The notes under the pieces were generated by a model, which had not been told where the DNA came from, did no database searches, and saw only the letters and a program-made list of their open reading frames with translations. A DNA stretch of 34,737 nt from Betaproteobacteria bacterium (GTDB lineage Bacteria > Pseudomonadota > Gammaproteobacteria > Burkholderiales > SG8-41), in the NCBI GenBank assembly GCA_016192835.1, contig JACPTJ010000099.1, positions 1 to 34,737 of the forward strand, read 5' to 3'. Shown piece after piece: positions 16,921-25,237 of the stretch. The stretch's first letter is position 1, and each line of letters begins with the position of its first letter. A program made the translations under genes and the position numbers.

Positions 16921-18474
16921 TCACGTTAGCTGTTCATTAAGGTATCTCTTGAACCATCGAGGAAGGGACCCCGTCTCCTGATTCGTATAGCGAAGGAGCA
17001 CTCTCGCCAGATCGGGACCAACCAGAAACCGGATGCATAGCAGCCCGCCGCCGAGTGCGAGCGCCGCGCCCAACGTCAGCGCGAAAGCCAGGCGCAGCTG
17101 CGCAAGGATGCCCAGCATCTGTAACCCATGATCGGCCGCGAACAAGGTAGCGGCTACGGCGAGCGAAAACGGCAACGTCCCCCGCAGCGGCGCCAATGCG
17201 GCATGTGCGGGGACGTCCAGGACACGTAGCAATACCGACGTTATCCACACCGCTCGCACCAGGTAGACGCCGAAAACGCTCCAGGCTAGCACCTCCAGCG
17301 AAAAGCGCGCACTGACAAAGATCGCACCGATTAGCAGCAAGGCGATCCAGAACTGGACTTTGAGTTCCTTGCCGACCATGCCGCACCCCCACAGGATCGG
17401 CCCGGCGATTGCCATTGCCGCGTGCACCGGCATGGCCAGTGCCAGCGGCAATAGTAACGGTATAGCGGCGAGCCACTTCTGACCGTAGAGCGCCACCACT
17501 ACCGTTTCGGACAATACGCCGGCGGCGATGAAGGTGGGCAACGATACCAGCAGTACCAGGTTCAACGCCAACAGATAGGCGCGGCCGAGTGCTGCCGCAT
17601 CGTCCTGAACGCGGGCGCTTGCTGAAAACAGCACCTGCTGCAGGGTGACCACCATATGGTTGGCCGGCGTGCGCATGAGATTGTACGACACTGAATAAAA
17701 ACCCAGCGCCTGTACCCCTAACAGCCTGCCCACTAGCAGGTTATCCAGATTCTCGCTTACCCAGTTGGACAGGTTGGTGAGCAGAACGCGCCCGGCGAAA
17801 CTCTGCAGCGCCCTGCCTTCGGCCACCAGCAACGGCCGGAGAGTATGGGGTGCCGCGCGATAGAGCAACACCGCTTCCATCAGATATTGTGTCCCCAGCG
17901 CGCCGATCAGGCTCCACACACCCGCACCGGCCAACGCCAGGCCGATGCCAACCAGGACGAACCCCGTGACATAACTCGCTACCTGCGCGATCTGTACTGT
18001 GCGAAATTCGAGCCGGCGTTTGAGCAGACTCAGGGGTACGACGCTGAAGCTCTGGATGACAACGCTGAGCGCGATTCCGCGCAGTGGCCAGGTAAGCGCG
18101 GGGTCGCCGAAAAATTGCGCCAACAATGGCGCGACTAGTGCGAGCAGCAGGGCAAGCCCGGCTGATGCCGCCACGATCCGGGTAAATGCCACGCGTATAT
18201 CCGCTTCGGCGAGAGCCTTTTTTTGAACCAGTGCCGGGCCCAAACCCATTTCTGAAACAATGCTAACCACGCCCACGCTCACCAGGCAGACGCCGAACAT
18301 GCCGTACGGCACGGGTCCGAGCAATCGCGCCAGGACGATCTGAGCAATGAATTGCGCCAACACACGCGCAGCGACGCCAAGGTAGTTCCATTTCGCCGCC
18401 GCGAGAACGCGCTCGGAGAGCGTTCCCGGCCGAGGTCCGGCGGGCGTGTCCATGCGATCTGTGTCGACCGGCAT
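16921..18474 (-). CDS. Wzx-type lipopolysaccharide/oligosaccharide flippase
   Basis: A 517-residue polytopic protein of the MOP superfamily with about 12-14 hydrophobic segments. The N-terminus AAKWNYLGVAARVLAQFIAQ, then LARLLGPVPYGMFGVCLV and EMGLGPALVQKKAL, is the usual start of the polysaccharide-synthesis (RfbX/WzxC) subfamily; NWVSENLDNLLVGRLLG and YSVSYNLMRTPANHM match the conserved middle. It moves undecaprenyl-diphosphate-linked repeat units across the inner membrane. Start ATG lies three bases after the FkbM stop. The last 40 residues are cytoplasmic and basic. A 167-base gap follows with a possible promoter for the next gene group. Confidence 0.9.
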   Translation of the reverse strand: MPVDTDRMDTPAGPRPGTLSERVLAAAKWNYLGVAARVLAQFIAQIVLARLLGPVPYGMFGVCLVSVGVVSIVSEMGLGPALVQKKALAEADIRVAFTRIVAASAGLALLLALVAPLLAQFFGDPALTWPLRGIALSVVIQSFSVVPLSLLKRRLEFRTVQIAQVASYVTGFVLVGIGLALAGAGVWSLIGALGTQYLMEAVLLYRAAPHTLRPLLVAEGRALQSFAGRVLLTNLSNWVSENLDNLLVGRLLGVQALGFYSVSYNLMRTPANHMVVTLQQVLFSASARVQDDAAALGRAYLLALNLVLLVSLPTFIAAGVLSETVVVALYGQKWLAAIPLLLPLALAMPVHAAMAIAGPILWGCGMVGKELKVQFWIALLLIGAIFVSARFSLEVLAWSVFGVYLVRAVWITSVLLRVLDVPAHAALAPLRGTLPFSLAVAATLFAADHGLQMLGILAQLRLAFALTLGAALALGGGLLCIRFLVGPDLARVLLRYTNQETGSLPRWFKRYLNEQLT

Positions 18475-18477
18475 CGT

Positions 18478-19215
18478 TTACTTCGGCCTGGCATCGCCCC
18501 CGCGGCGGAAAATGCCGTCGAACTGAAGCACTTCTCCACTTGCAGGATCAATGAAAACGGGCTCCAGCGCGACCATGGCAAAACCGCAAGCTGTTAAGTA
18601 ATCGAACAACTCAGCAAAAAGCGGCTGTCCCGCATAAAGCGGGATTAGCGACATTTCCACCTGAACCGCCTGTACTTTCGGTAGGGAACATCGCGCGCCA
18701 TCCAGGACATGCTTCTCGAATCCTTGAGTGTCGATCTTGAGATAGACGCGATCGGATACCGAGCAGTAATTGTCGAACACCGAATCGAGCTTGACTATCC
18801 GCACCAGCTCCTTGTCTCTGAAAGCCGACTCCGGCGCTGCGCGCACGTGCGACGGCAGCATTTCAAGAATCGAACTGCTTGTGGACCTCTGCGCTATGTT
18901 GAACTCAACCGAGCCATCGCGCTCGCCAACCGCAGCGTTCACCGCGATACAGCGGCGGTCCGCCTGCGCCCAGCGTTGCAAATCGCGGAACGCTGCGCTC
19001 AGCGGCTCGAAGGACACAATGCGGCCGGCGTAGCCTATCTCGCGCAATTCCTGGGCAAATTGACCGACGTTGGCGCCGATGTCGAAAACAACGTCGATTC
19101 CGTAAGTTTGGAATAACTTAGCCCGGCGCGCCAGAGGGTGGTGGAGCGGATGGAACGGAACGAGATCCCGGCCCATTTTTCTGCATAGCAGGCGAATTTT
19201 TCTCAAAAACTTCAT
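18478..19215 (-). CDS. FkbM family methyltransferase
   Basis: A 245-residue SAM-dependent O-methyltransferase. Motif I is VVFDIGANVGQFAQEL, the beta-2 acidic residue is in IVSFEPLSAAF, the central FkbM signature appears as SSSILEM and VKLDSVF, and YLKIDTQGFEKHVLDGA is the highly characteristic FkbM motif. QVEMSLIPLYAGQP follows. Family members methylate sugar hydroxyls, including O-methyl fucose and rhamnose in several bacteria, which fits the neighbouring GDP-fucose genes (inference). ATG at 19215 lies 12 bases after the fcl stop. The N-terminus is basic (MKFLRKIRLLCRKMGR) and may touch the membrane. Confidence 0.92.
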   Translation of the reverse strand: MKFLRKIRLLCRKMGRDLVPFHPLHHPLARRAKLFQTYGIDVVFDIGANVGQFAQELREIGYAGRIVSFEPLSAAFRDLQRWAQADRRCIAVNAAVGERDGSVEFNIAQRSTSSSILEMLPSHVRAAPESAFRDKELVRIVKLDSVFDNYCSVSDRVYLKIDTQGFEKHVLDGARCSLPKVQAVQVEMSLIPLYAGQPLFAELFDYLTACGFAMVALEPVFIDPASGEVLQFDGIFRRGGDARPK

Positions 19216-19227
19216 TGGGGAAGGCGA

Positions 19228-20160
19228 TCAAGCCGTTTCTGATGCGAGATAGTCCTGATAGGTGCTCTGTAGGCCTTGCTGGAGATTAATCCGATAGCCC
19301 CAACCAAGCCTCGACAAGGCTCCGACATCCAGCAGCTTCCTCGGCATCCCATCCGGTTTACTCGCATCGAATATCAAATCGCCCTTGAATCCCACCACTG
19401 CCATGATGGTTTCGGCCAGCTCCCGAATGGTCACGTCCGAGCCCGTGCCAACGTTGTAAAGCCCTTCGGTAATGCCGCGCTCCATGATGAAAACGCAGGC
19501 GTCCGCCATGTCGTCTACATGCAGAAACTCGCGCATGGGTTTGCCTGAGCCCCATACCTCGAGCCTGGCGTCGCCGCGCAGCTTGGCTTCGTGCGCTTTG
19601 CGCAGCAGCGCCGGCAGAACGTGGCTGTTGGCGAGATCGTAGTTATCATTCGGCCCGTAGAGGTTGGTCGGCATCACGTTAACGTACTGTCTGCCGTATT
19701 GCCGGTTGTACGATTCGCACAGCTTGATGCCCGCGATCTTGGCGATCGCGTAGGGCTCGTTGGTCGGCTCGAGCGGGCCGGTGAGGAGGTAATCCTCCTT
19801 GATCGGCTGAGCGCAGTCTCTTGGGTAGATGCAGCTGGAACCCAGGAACAGCAGATCGTTCACCCCGGCCTGATGGGCCGCATGGATGATGTTGGCCTCC
19901 ATCATCAGGTTCTCGTATATGAATTCGGCGCGATAGGTGTTGTTGGCATGAATGCCACCGACCTTGCCGGCCGCGAGGAAAATGTATTCCGGCTTCTCGG
20001 CTTTCAGGAAGGCACTCACAGCGGCCTGGTTGGTGAGGTCGAGTTCGGCACGCGTGCGGGCAAGAATGTTATTGTAGCCACCGGCTTGGAGGCGGCGCAC
20101 GATGGCCGACCCGGCCATGCCGCGGTGACCGGCAACGTAGAATTTGGCGTCTTTTTGCAT
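19228..20160 (-). CDS. fcl: GDP-L-fucose synthase
   Basis: A 310-residue SDR-family epimerase-reductase that turns GDP-4-keto-6-deoxy-D-mannose into GDP-L-fucose with NADPH. The NADP loop is [13 protein letters not shown] (residues 8-20), the catalytic triad is Ser in FLGSSCIYP (about 108) with Tyr137 and Lys141 in [22 protein letters not shown] and [17 protein letters not shown] are family hallmarks. The ATG at 20160 was chosen because it lies just before the conserved strand and 4 bases after the gmd stop; an in-frame ATG at 20187 would overlap gmd. It follows gmd, giving a complete two-step route from GDP-mannose, so L-fucose or a derivative is expected in the polymer. Confidence 0.95.
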   Translation of the reverse strand: MQKDAKFYVAGHRGMAGSAIVRRLQAGGYNNILARTRAELDLTNQAAVSAFLKAEKPEYIFLAAGKVGGIHANNTYRAEFIYENLMMEANIIHAAHQAGVNDLLFLGSSCIYPRDCAQPIKEDYLLTGPLEPTNEPYAIAKIAGIKLCESYNRQYGRQYVNVMPTNLYGPNDNYDLANSHVLPALLRKAHEAKLRGDARLEVWGSGKPMREFLHVDDMADACVFIMERGITEGLYNVGTGSDVTIRELAETIMAVVGFKGDLIFDASKPDGMPRKLLDVGALSRLGWGYRINLQQGLQSTYQDYLASETA

Positions 20161-20164
20161 GGCG

Positions 20165-21334
20165 TTATTCGTGATACGCCATGGCACGATAGCCGTGCTT
20201 ATTGATCAGTGCGTCGCGCTCGGCGATCCTGAGGTCTTCGCGGACCATTTCCTGCACGAGTTCTTCGAAGCTGATCCGCGGCTCCCAGCCGAGTTTTTGC
20301 TTGGCCTTGGCGGGATCGCCCAACAGGGTTTCTACCTCGGTGGGACGGAAGTAACGGGGATCGACCCGCACAATTACGTTACCGGTGGCGCGTGATTGGT
20401 GATTGGTGATTGGTGACTGGTGATTCGTCGTTTGTGATTCGTGGTTCGTGGCTCGTGGCTCGTGGGCTGACTGAAGAATTCCGGTCTCGCCTACCCCCTC
20501 GCCTTGCCAGAGGATTTTCATGCCGAGTTCTCCGGCGGCGGCATTGACAAAGTCCCGCACGCTGTATTGGCGGCCGGTGGCGATCACGAAATCTTCCGGC
20601 GCGTCTTGCTGCAGCATGAGCCACTGCATTTCGACGTAGTCTTTGGCGTGGCCCCAGTCGCGCAGCGCATTCAGGTTGCCGAGATAGAGGCACTCTTGCA
20701 GGCCGAGCTTGATGCGCGCGAGCGCGCGGGTGATCTTGCGCGTGACGAAGGTTTCACCCCGGCGCGGGGACTCGTGGTTAAACAAAATGCCATTGCACGC
20801 ATAGAGGCCGTAAGCCTCGCGGTAGTTAACCGTAATCCAGTACGCATAGAGCTTGGCCACACCATAGGGGCTGCGGGGATAGAATGGCGTGGTTTCCTTC
20901 TGCGGGATTTCCTGCACGAGGCCGTAGAGTTCGGAAGACGATGCCTGATAGAAGCGGGTTTTTTTCCCGAGGCCGAGGATGCGGATGGCCTCGAGGATAC
21001 GCAACGTGCCTAATGCGTCGGCATTGGCGGTGTATTCGGGTTCTTCGAAGCTGACGGCGACGTGGCTCTGCGCGGCGAGGTTGTAAATCTCGTCGGGCTG
21101 GACTTCCTGGATGATGCGAATGAGATTGGTGGAATCCGTCAGGTCGCCGTAATGCAGGATGAAACGGCGGTTATCGATATGCGGATCCTCGTAAATATGG
21201 TCGACGCGGTCCGTGTTGAAGCTCGAGGAGCGGCGCTTGACGCCGTGAACGATGTAGCCCTTCTCGAGCAGGAATTCGGCGAGGTAGGAACCATCCTGGC
21301 CGGTAACACCGGTGATCAAGGCGACTTTACCCAT
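20165..21334 (-). CDS. gmd: GDP-mannose 4,6-dehydratase with a repeat-encoded insertion
   Basis: A 389-residue SDR dehydratase making GDP-4-keto-6-deoxy-D-mannose. NADP loop [14 protein letters not shown] (5-18); catalytic ASSSELYG (131-138) and SPYGVAK (Tyr157, Lys161); [17 protein letters not shown] and [18 protein letters not shown] are strongly conserved. Residues about 289-318 are unusual: a TNH(E/Q)S-rich stretch with seven-residue periodicity stands where E. coli Gmd has a loop of about 15 residues between the GTGVEEKG and [12 protein letters not shown] regions. It is produced by the heptanucleotide array at 20392-20468. The frame stays open on both sides, so the enzyme is probably functional with a longer surface loop. 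ATG at 21334 has GAGG five bases upstream. Confidence 0.95.
   Translation of the reverse strand: MGKVALITGVTGQDGSYLAEFLLEKGYIVHGVKRRSSSFNTDRVDHIYEDPHIDNRRFILHYGDLTDSTNLIRIIQEVQPDEIYNLAAQSHVAVSFEEPEYTANADALGTLRILEAIRILGLGKKTRFYQASSSELYGLVQEIPQKETTPFYPRSPYGVAKLYAYWITVNYREAYGLYACNGILFNHESPRRGETFVTRKITRALARIKLGLQECLYLGNLNALRDWGHAKDYVEMQWLMLQQDAPEDFVIATGRQYSVRDFVNAAAGELGMKILWQGEGVGETGILQSAHEPRATNHESQTTNHQSPITNHQSRATGNVIVRVDPRYFRPTEVETLLGDPAKAKQKLGWEPRISFEELVQEMVREDLRIAERDALINKHGYRAMAYHE
20392..20468. repeat. Tandem heptanucleotide array inside gmd (about 11 units)
   Basis: On the plus strand the units read GTGATTG three times, then GTGACTG, GTGATTC, GTCGTTT, GTGATTC, GTGGTTC, GTGGCTC twice and GTGGGCT, an uninterrupted 7-base register over 77 bases. 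Purity is highest at the low-coordinate end and decays toward the other. Three units equal 21 bases, so gmd shows a seven-residue peptide period ([21 protein letters not shown]). Gain or loss of one or two units would shift the gmd frame. Confidence 0.95.
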
Positions 21335-21360
21335 ATGTCCTCAAAGAAAAAGAGAGAAAA

Positions 21361-22047
21361 TCAGACGCCGAAGCGACCGGCGATGCGCGCGCGGTCTTTC
21401 TCGCTCATGCCAGCCAACATGGCTTCCAGGAATTCCTGCTGGAGCCGGTAGGCGCCATTTTCGTCGCGATCAATCGACGAAACACGCACCAGCATCCCGT
21501 CGGCGACTTTGCCGGTCAGCCCATAACGCAATTGCGCGAGCTTGTGAGGAAGCCCAAAGAACGTGATTTTGTCGCCCACGATTACCCAATAAGTGATCGG
21601 CTCGCTGCGTGCGCGTTGTTGTGCCAGCAGCCGCGTTACCGGCAGTTTCCCGTATTGGGTGACCAACTCCCCGGCCACCGTTTTCAATAAATCGAAACCC
21701 TGCGCTGGATAGCAGACTTCCGGGCGGTGGATGTTCATGCCTTCGTTCTGGTCGTCGCTGTACGCGATCGACAGCATGATGTGCTGGCCTTTGCCGTTGA
21801 TGTAGGTCCGCGCCAGCGTCTGGTTGTAGATTTTCTCGAGCTTTGCCAGGAGTTCGGGACTGGGCAACAACGGTACGATCGATGTGTCGATCTTCCATTC
21901 ACCGAACGATTCCGGAATCATCGTTTCCAGATTGACCTTGTCAGCGTCGCTGGTAACTTTCTTGGTCGGAGTCATGACATACGCGAGCCCCGCACCCGCA
22001 AACATCAGCAGCCCGATCAGCAGCATCCTGCGGTCGAGCGTCATCAT
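21361..22047 (-). CDS. epsI: EpsI, exosortase B-associated protein
   Basis: A 228-residue protein with one N-terminal membrane anchor (about residues 8-25) and an extracytoplasmic EpsI domain. The diagnostic motif is NIHRPEVCYPAQGF (Cys about 112), and LSIAYSDDQNEGM precedes it; PITYWVIVGD and LVRVSSIDRDENGAY follow. In many exosortases EpsI is fused to the C-terminus; here it is separate, as in exosortase B loci. Its function is not established in the family; it is thought to work with exosortase and surface polysaccharide. Its ATG overlaps the xrtB stop (ATGA), so the two are coupled. The gene ends 26 bases before gmd. Confidence 0.9.
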   Translation of the reverse strand: MMTLDRRMLLIGLLMFAGAGLAYVMTPTKKVTSDADKVNLETMIPESFGEWKIDTSIVPLLPSPELLAKLEKIYNQTLARTYINGKGQHIMLSIAYSDDQNEGMNIHRPEVCYPAQGFDLLKTVAGELVTQYGKLPVTRLLAQQRARSEPITYWVIVGDKITFFGLPHKLAQLRYGLTGKVADGMLVRVSSIDRDENGAYRLQQEFLEAMLAGMSEKDRARIAGRFGV

Positions 22048-22925
22048 ACCGTCGCTCTCCCACGCCAGCGCACGCTGGCGAGCCGAATCACCCCATCCAG
22101 GCCCAACAGCATCAGCAGTGCCACCATGAATAACAACATGCCGGCAAAACTGTGCGTAAAGCCCTGTCCCGTTTCATCACCCAGATGATACGTGACGAGC
22201 ACCAATATCATTACGCGCACGATATTGGCGCCAAAAGCGATCGGCAGGATACTGGCGATAATCAGGCCGTTGTGCAGCCAGCTCGGGTAGCGCATCAGGC
22301 GCAGATACACGAGCCCGAGCGCGGACAGGCTGAACATCGAGTTGAGCCCGGAACAGGCATCCGCCACGAGCAGCTGGTATTGACCCACGATCAGCACCAC
22401 GCCATTGCGGGCGATCGGGTAACCCGCGGCGTAAAGCAGCTGCTCGGCGATCTCCGAGACGTGTTGTTTTAACGGCACCGTCAGTGCGTCGACGAAAAAA
22501 CCCGGCAACGGAACCAGGAAGACGATCAAAATGAGCGAAAACCACAGCGCGCGCAGGCCCTCCCAGCCGCGCGTGGCGAGCAGCACGCCGGCGAGTATCG
22601 GGGCCAGCGCGCCGACCTCGAACAGAATGATGCCTTGGGAACGGCCCAATGCATAAAGCAGCAGTCCGAACACCAGTAATGAGTAGCCTGGCCCCGGCGC
22701 CGTGCGAGCCGTCGCAATGAGCAGTGCTTTGCGTTCTTCCCAGATGAACCAGACGATGACGGCAAGAATGATGGGGCCGTGAGCGTGCTCTTCCGACTGC
22801 CAGATCGTCGTGGCGAGATCATAGAATGTCGGGAGGTAGAGAACCAGCACTCCGGCGGCCACCGGCAGCCATTCAAGCCAGTCGGCGCCGCCCCGGCCTG
22901 GCTTGGCGTCGGGCACAATGGACAT
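22044..22925 (-). CDS. xrtB: Exosortase B (EpsH family)
   Basis: A 293-residue integral membrane cysteine protease/transpeptidase with about eight transmembrane helices. The catalytic triad of exosortases is visible: Cys191 in VADACSGLNSMFSL, Arg237 in GANIVRVMILV, and His258 in GQGFTHSFAGM. EEHAHGPIILAVIVW and LVPLPGFFVDALTVPLKQ are typical of the EpsH family. Exosortases cleave and transfer PEP-CTERM proteins at the outer face of the inner membrane. Position between epsG and epsI, with EpsI not fused, matches the B type. ATG begins four bases after the epsG stop. No PEP-CTERM protein is encoded in this window, so its substrate is elsewhere. Confidence 0.93.
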   Translation of the reverse strand: MSIVPDAKPGRGGADWLEWLPVAAGVLVLYLPTFYDLATTIWQSEEHAHGPIILAVIVWFIWEERKALLIATARTAPGPGYSLLVFGLLLYALGRSQGIILFEVGALAPILAGVLLATRGWEGLRALWFSLILIVFLVPLPGFFVDALTVPLKQHVSEIAEQLLYAAGYPIARNGVVLIVGQYQLLVADACSGLNSMFSLSALGLVYLRLMRYPSWLHNGLIIASILPIAFGANIVRVMILVLVTYHLGDETGQGFTHSFAGMLLFMVALLMLLGLDGVIRLASVRWRGRATV

Positions 22926-22929
22926 GTGG

Positions 22930-23817
22930 TCAGAACTCGTTGAGTACGGCGCCGACGACCGTGGCGCTGCCTTGGGACAGACTGTCCGTAATACGACGTA
23001 CCTGCGAGATGCGCGTGGTATTCTTGTGTATCACGACCAAGGCTGCGCCGGCGCACACAGCGATAGTTTGTGCGTCGGAGCATTCGGCCGCAGCCGGCGT
23101 GTCGAGCAGGATCACGTCGAATTCCGTAGCGAGTTCTCCCAGCAGTTGCGGGAACAGCGGCCGCGCGAGGAGTTCCAGTGGGTTCGGGGGCAAGGCGCCG
23201 GCGGGCAACACCGAAAGGTCGAGCAATGAGGGGATGCGCTGGATCATTTCCGGCCCGCCGCGGCCGGAGAGTATTGCCGAGAGGCCACCGCGGTTGTCGA
23301 GGCCGAAGAGTTCGTGCTGGCAGGGATTGCGCATGTCGGTGTCGATCAGCAGCGTATGCTCGCCGAGCTGCGAGAATACTACGGCGAGATTCGCAGCGAT
23401 GAAGCTGCGCCCCTCATTACGCGCGGCACTGACAACGGCGAGCGCTCTGCGGGCGGGGTCGGTATCGAACCAGCGCACCATGAGCTGGCTACGAAGGGCG
23501 CGCAGCGCTTCCACCTGCGGGCTAAAGGGCGTATAGGCGGCCACCAGATCTTCGCTGACTTTACTGTGCCCGTGCACCAGGTATGGGTAATCGAACTGGC
23601 GTGAGATTGCGAAATCGATGTCGGCCTGAGTGATCAGGCCGAGTTGCGTTGCGGCGTTGCCGAAGCGCAAACCCTGCTCGCGCTGCAGGCGCAGGATGCG
23701 CTCTGCATCTTCCGGCGTAAGCTTTCCCGCGTCGATCAGAATGGCCCCGATCGAGCGCTCGCCGCGCCCGGATACGACGCTGCCGGCAGCGGCTGGAATA
23801 ATGTTGTTCTGTGCCAT
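22930..23817 (-). CDS. epsG: EpsG, chain-length regulation ATPase (BY-kinase-like)
   Basis: A 295-residue cytoplasmic protein. Residues about 20-82 form a type II secretion GspE N-domain-like module (IGAILIDAGKLTPEDAERI; QLGLITQADIDFA). The ATPase has a Walker A region AARNEGRS (131-138) with Arg where most P-loops have Lys and Asn where most relatives have Gly, Walker A' LLIDTDMRNP, and Walker B VILLDTPAA. There is no C-terminal tyrosine cluster, unlike classical BY kinases. It is known as the cytoplasmic partner of EpsF in controlling chain length. ATG at 23817 lies nine bases after the epsF stop. Confidence 0.92.
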   Translation of the reverse strand: MAQNNIIPAAAGSVVSGRGERSIGAILIDAGKLTPEDAERILRLQREQGLRFGNAATQLGLITQADIDFAISRQFDYPYLVHGHSKVSEDLVAAYTPFSPQVEALRALRSQLMVRWFDTDPARRALAVVSAARNEGRSFIAANLAVVFSQLGEHTLLIDTDMRNPCQHELFGLDNRGGLSAILSGRGGPEMIQRIPSLLDLSVLPAGALPPNPLELLARPLFPQLLGELATEFDVILLDTPAAAECSDAQTIAVCAGAALVVIHKNTTRISQVRRITDSLSQGSATVVGAVLNEF

Positions 23818-23826
23818 CGATTCGAT

Positions 23827-25227
23827 TTACCGCGCCATCAGGGCTGATTTACGGCTCCAGAATGCCAGTCGTATAGGCCCACGGCGCTGCTGCTTTTCGA
23901 TCACGCCGAGAATGGGTAACTGCAGCATCCCGCCAAGATCGTCAACCGAGCGAATGCGCTGATCGAACATCTCGAGCACCAACGCTGCGCCGACGCCGAG
24001 CAGCGTGCCGACGAAAACAGACACCAGGGTGTTGAGCAGCGGTTTCGGGAACGAAGGCTCGGTCGGTTCGGCCGCCGGCGTGAGCACCGATACATTGGTC
24101 TGCGTCGATTGGCTCTCCAGGCTGGTTTGGTTGAACCGCTGCGACACGGCTTCGTAGGCCTTATGCGCCGCGTCCACGTCCCGCATAAGCACCGCAACTT
24201 CGTCGCGATGATGCTTGAGCTCGAGCAGTTTTTTCTTCTGGGCTTCGATTGCGGCCTTGAGTTCGGCTTCCTTATCCCTGCCGACCGCTCGCGAGGTGGA
24301 AAAACCGCTGGTAATGTGCCGCGTCTCCACTTCCAGTTTCCGCTTCAGCGTGGCGATTTCGGATTCCGCGCGTTGGTACTGAGGGTGGTTCCTGCCCAGG
24401 TTGCCGGCAAGTTCCTGCAACTTTGCTTCCTGCCGGGCGAGCTCGACTTTGAGGGCTCCGATCGTCGGGTTTTGCACAACCTCGGGCAGCGTGTCCGAAG
24501 CAGCGCCAGACCGCTGCTTGCTCTGTGCATCGGAGGTCTGTCCCTGAACGACGGTCAGCTGCGTGGAGAGTTCGTTGAGCTTGGCGGTTTCGTTGTCCAG
24601 CCGTTCGTCGATGGCGACGATGCCGTGCTCCTGCTGGTATGCGGAAAGTTTCGCCTGCGCTTTTTCCAAGTTGTCCCGTAGCGACTTGCCCTGTTCGCCG
24701 AACCACTTGGCATACTGCCGCGCCGGCTCGACTTTCAATTCGACATTGGTTTCAATATAGGCCTGCGTGAACGCATTGGCGACGGCGGCGGCGAAGCCGG
24801 GATCGACGGCCTTGTAACTGATGCTGATGACGTTGCTCTCGCGCGCAGGCTTGACGTCCAGTTTCGTCTGCAGCACATCAGCAAGCCACACCTCCAGCTT
24901 GCCTTTGCCTTTGGTCGCTTCCATCCATTGTTGTCTGACCGTTGGATTTGCGTCGAGCTTGAGCAGCTTGACGACCTTCTGCGCGACGCGGTCGCTTTGA
25001 ATGATGTCTGTCTGAGTGGCCATGTAACCGGGCGCGGCCATTCCCGGAAGCATCATGCCAATGACGGGGTCGGGCGACTTGACGTCGATTACCACCGAGG
25101 TCGTGGCGGTGTATTGCTTTGGCAGCACCAGGCTCACCCCGAGCGTGGCCGTCACGGTGCCGAGCAACACCAGTAACACCAGTTTGTAGCGCGCCCGGAG
25201 AATCAGCAGGAACTGTTGCAGGTTCAT
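23827..25227 (-). CDS. epsF: EpsF, polysaccharide co-polymerase (Wzz-type chain-length determinant)
   Basis: A 466-residue inner-membrane protein: first helix about 14-34, a long periplasmic alpha-helical hairpin (coiled coil about 175-225 and 260-370), and a second helix about 400-422, followed by a cytoplasmic tail FDQRIRSVDDLGGMLQLPIL. The Wzz domain starts YTATTSVVIDVKSPDPV, and the proline-rich region PSFPKPLLNTLVSVFVGTLLG before the second helix is characteristic. It sets polymer length together with EpsG and contacts the exporter EpsE. ATG at 25227 has GGGAGGG about five bases upstream, ten bases after the epsE stop. Confidence 0.94.
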   Translation of the reverse strand: MNLQQFLLILRARYKLVLLVLLGTVTATLGVSLVLPKQYTATTSVVIDVKSPDPVIGMMLPGMAAPGYMATQTDIIQSDRVAQKVVKLLKLDANPTVRQQWMEATKGKGKLEVWLADVLQTKLDVKPARESNVISISYKAVDPGFAAAVANAFTQAYIETNVELKVEPARQYAKWFGEQGKSLRDNLEKAQAKLSAYQQEHGIVAIDERLDNETAKLNELSTQLTVVQGQTSDAQSKQRSGAASDTLPEVVQNPTIGALKVELARQEAKLQELAGNLGRNHPQYQRAESEIATLKRKLEVETRHITSGFSTSRAVGRDKEAELKAAIEAQKKKLLELKHHRDEVAVLMRDVDAAHKAYEAVSQRFNQTSLESQSTQTNVSVLTPAAEPTEPSFPKPLLNTLVSVFVGTLLGVGAALVLEMFDQRIRSVDDLGGMLQLPILGVIEKQQRRGPIRLAFWSRKSALMAR

Positions 25228-25237
25228 CGCGCCCTCC

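Noticed and set aside
20392-20468. Possible CRISPR array
   Set aside because: The units are contiguous 7-mers without spacers, inside a coding gene, and no cas genes are present.
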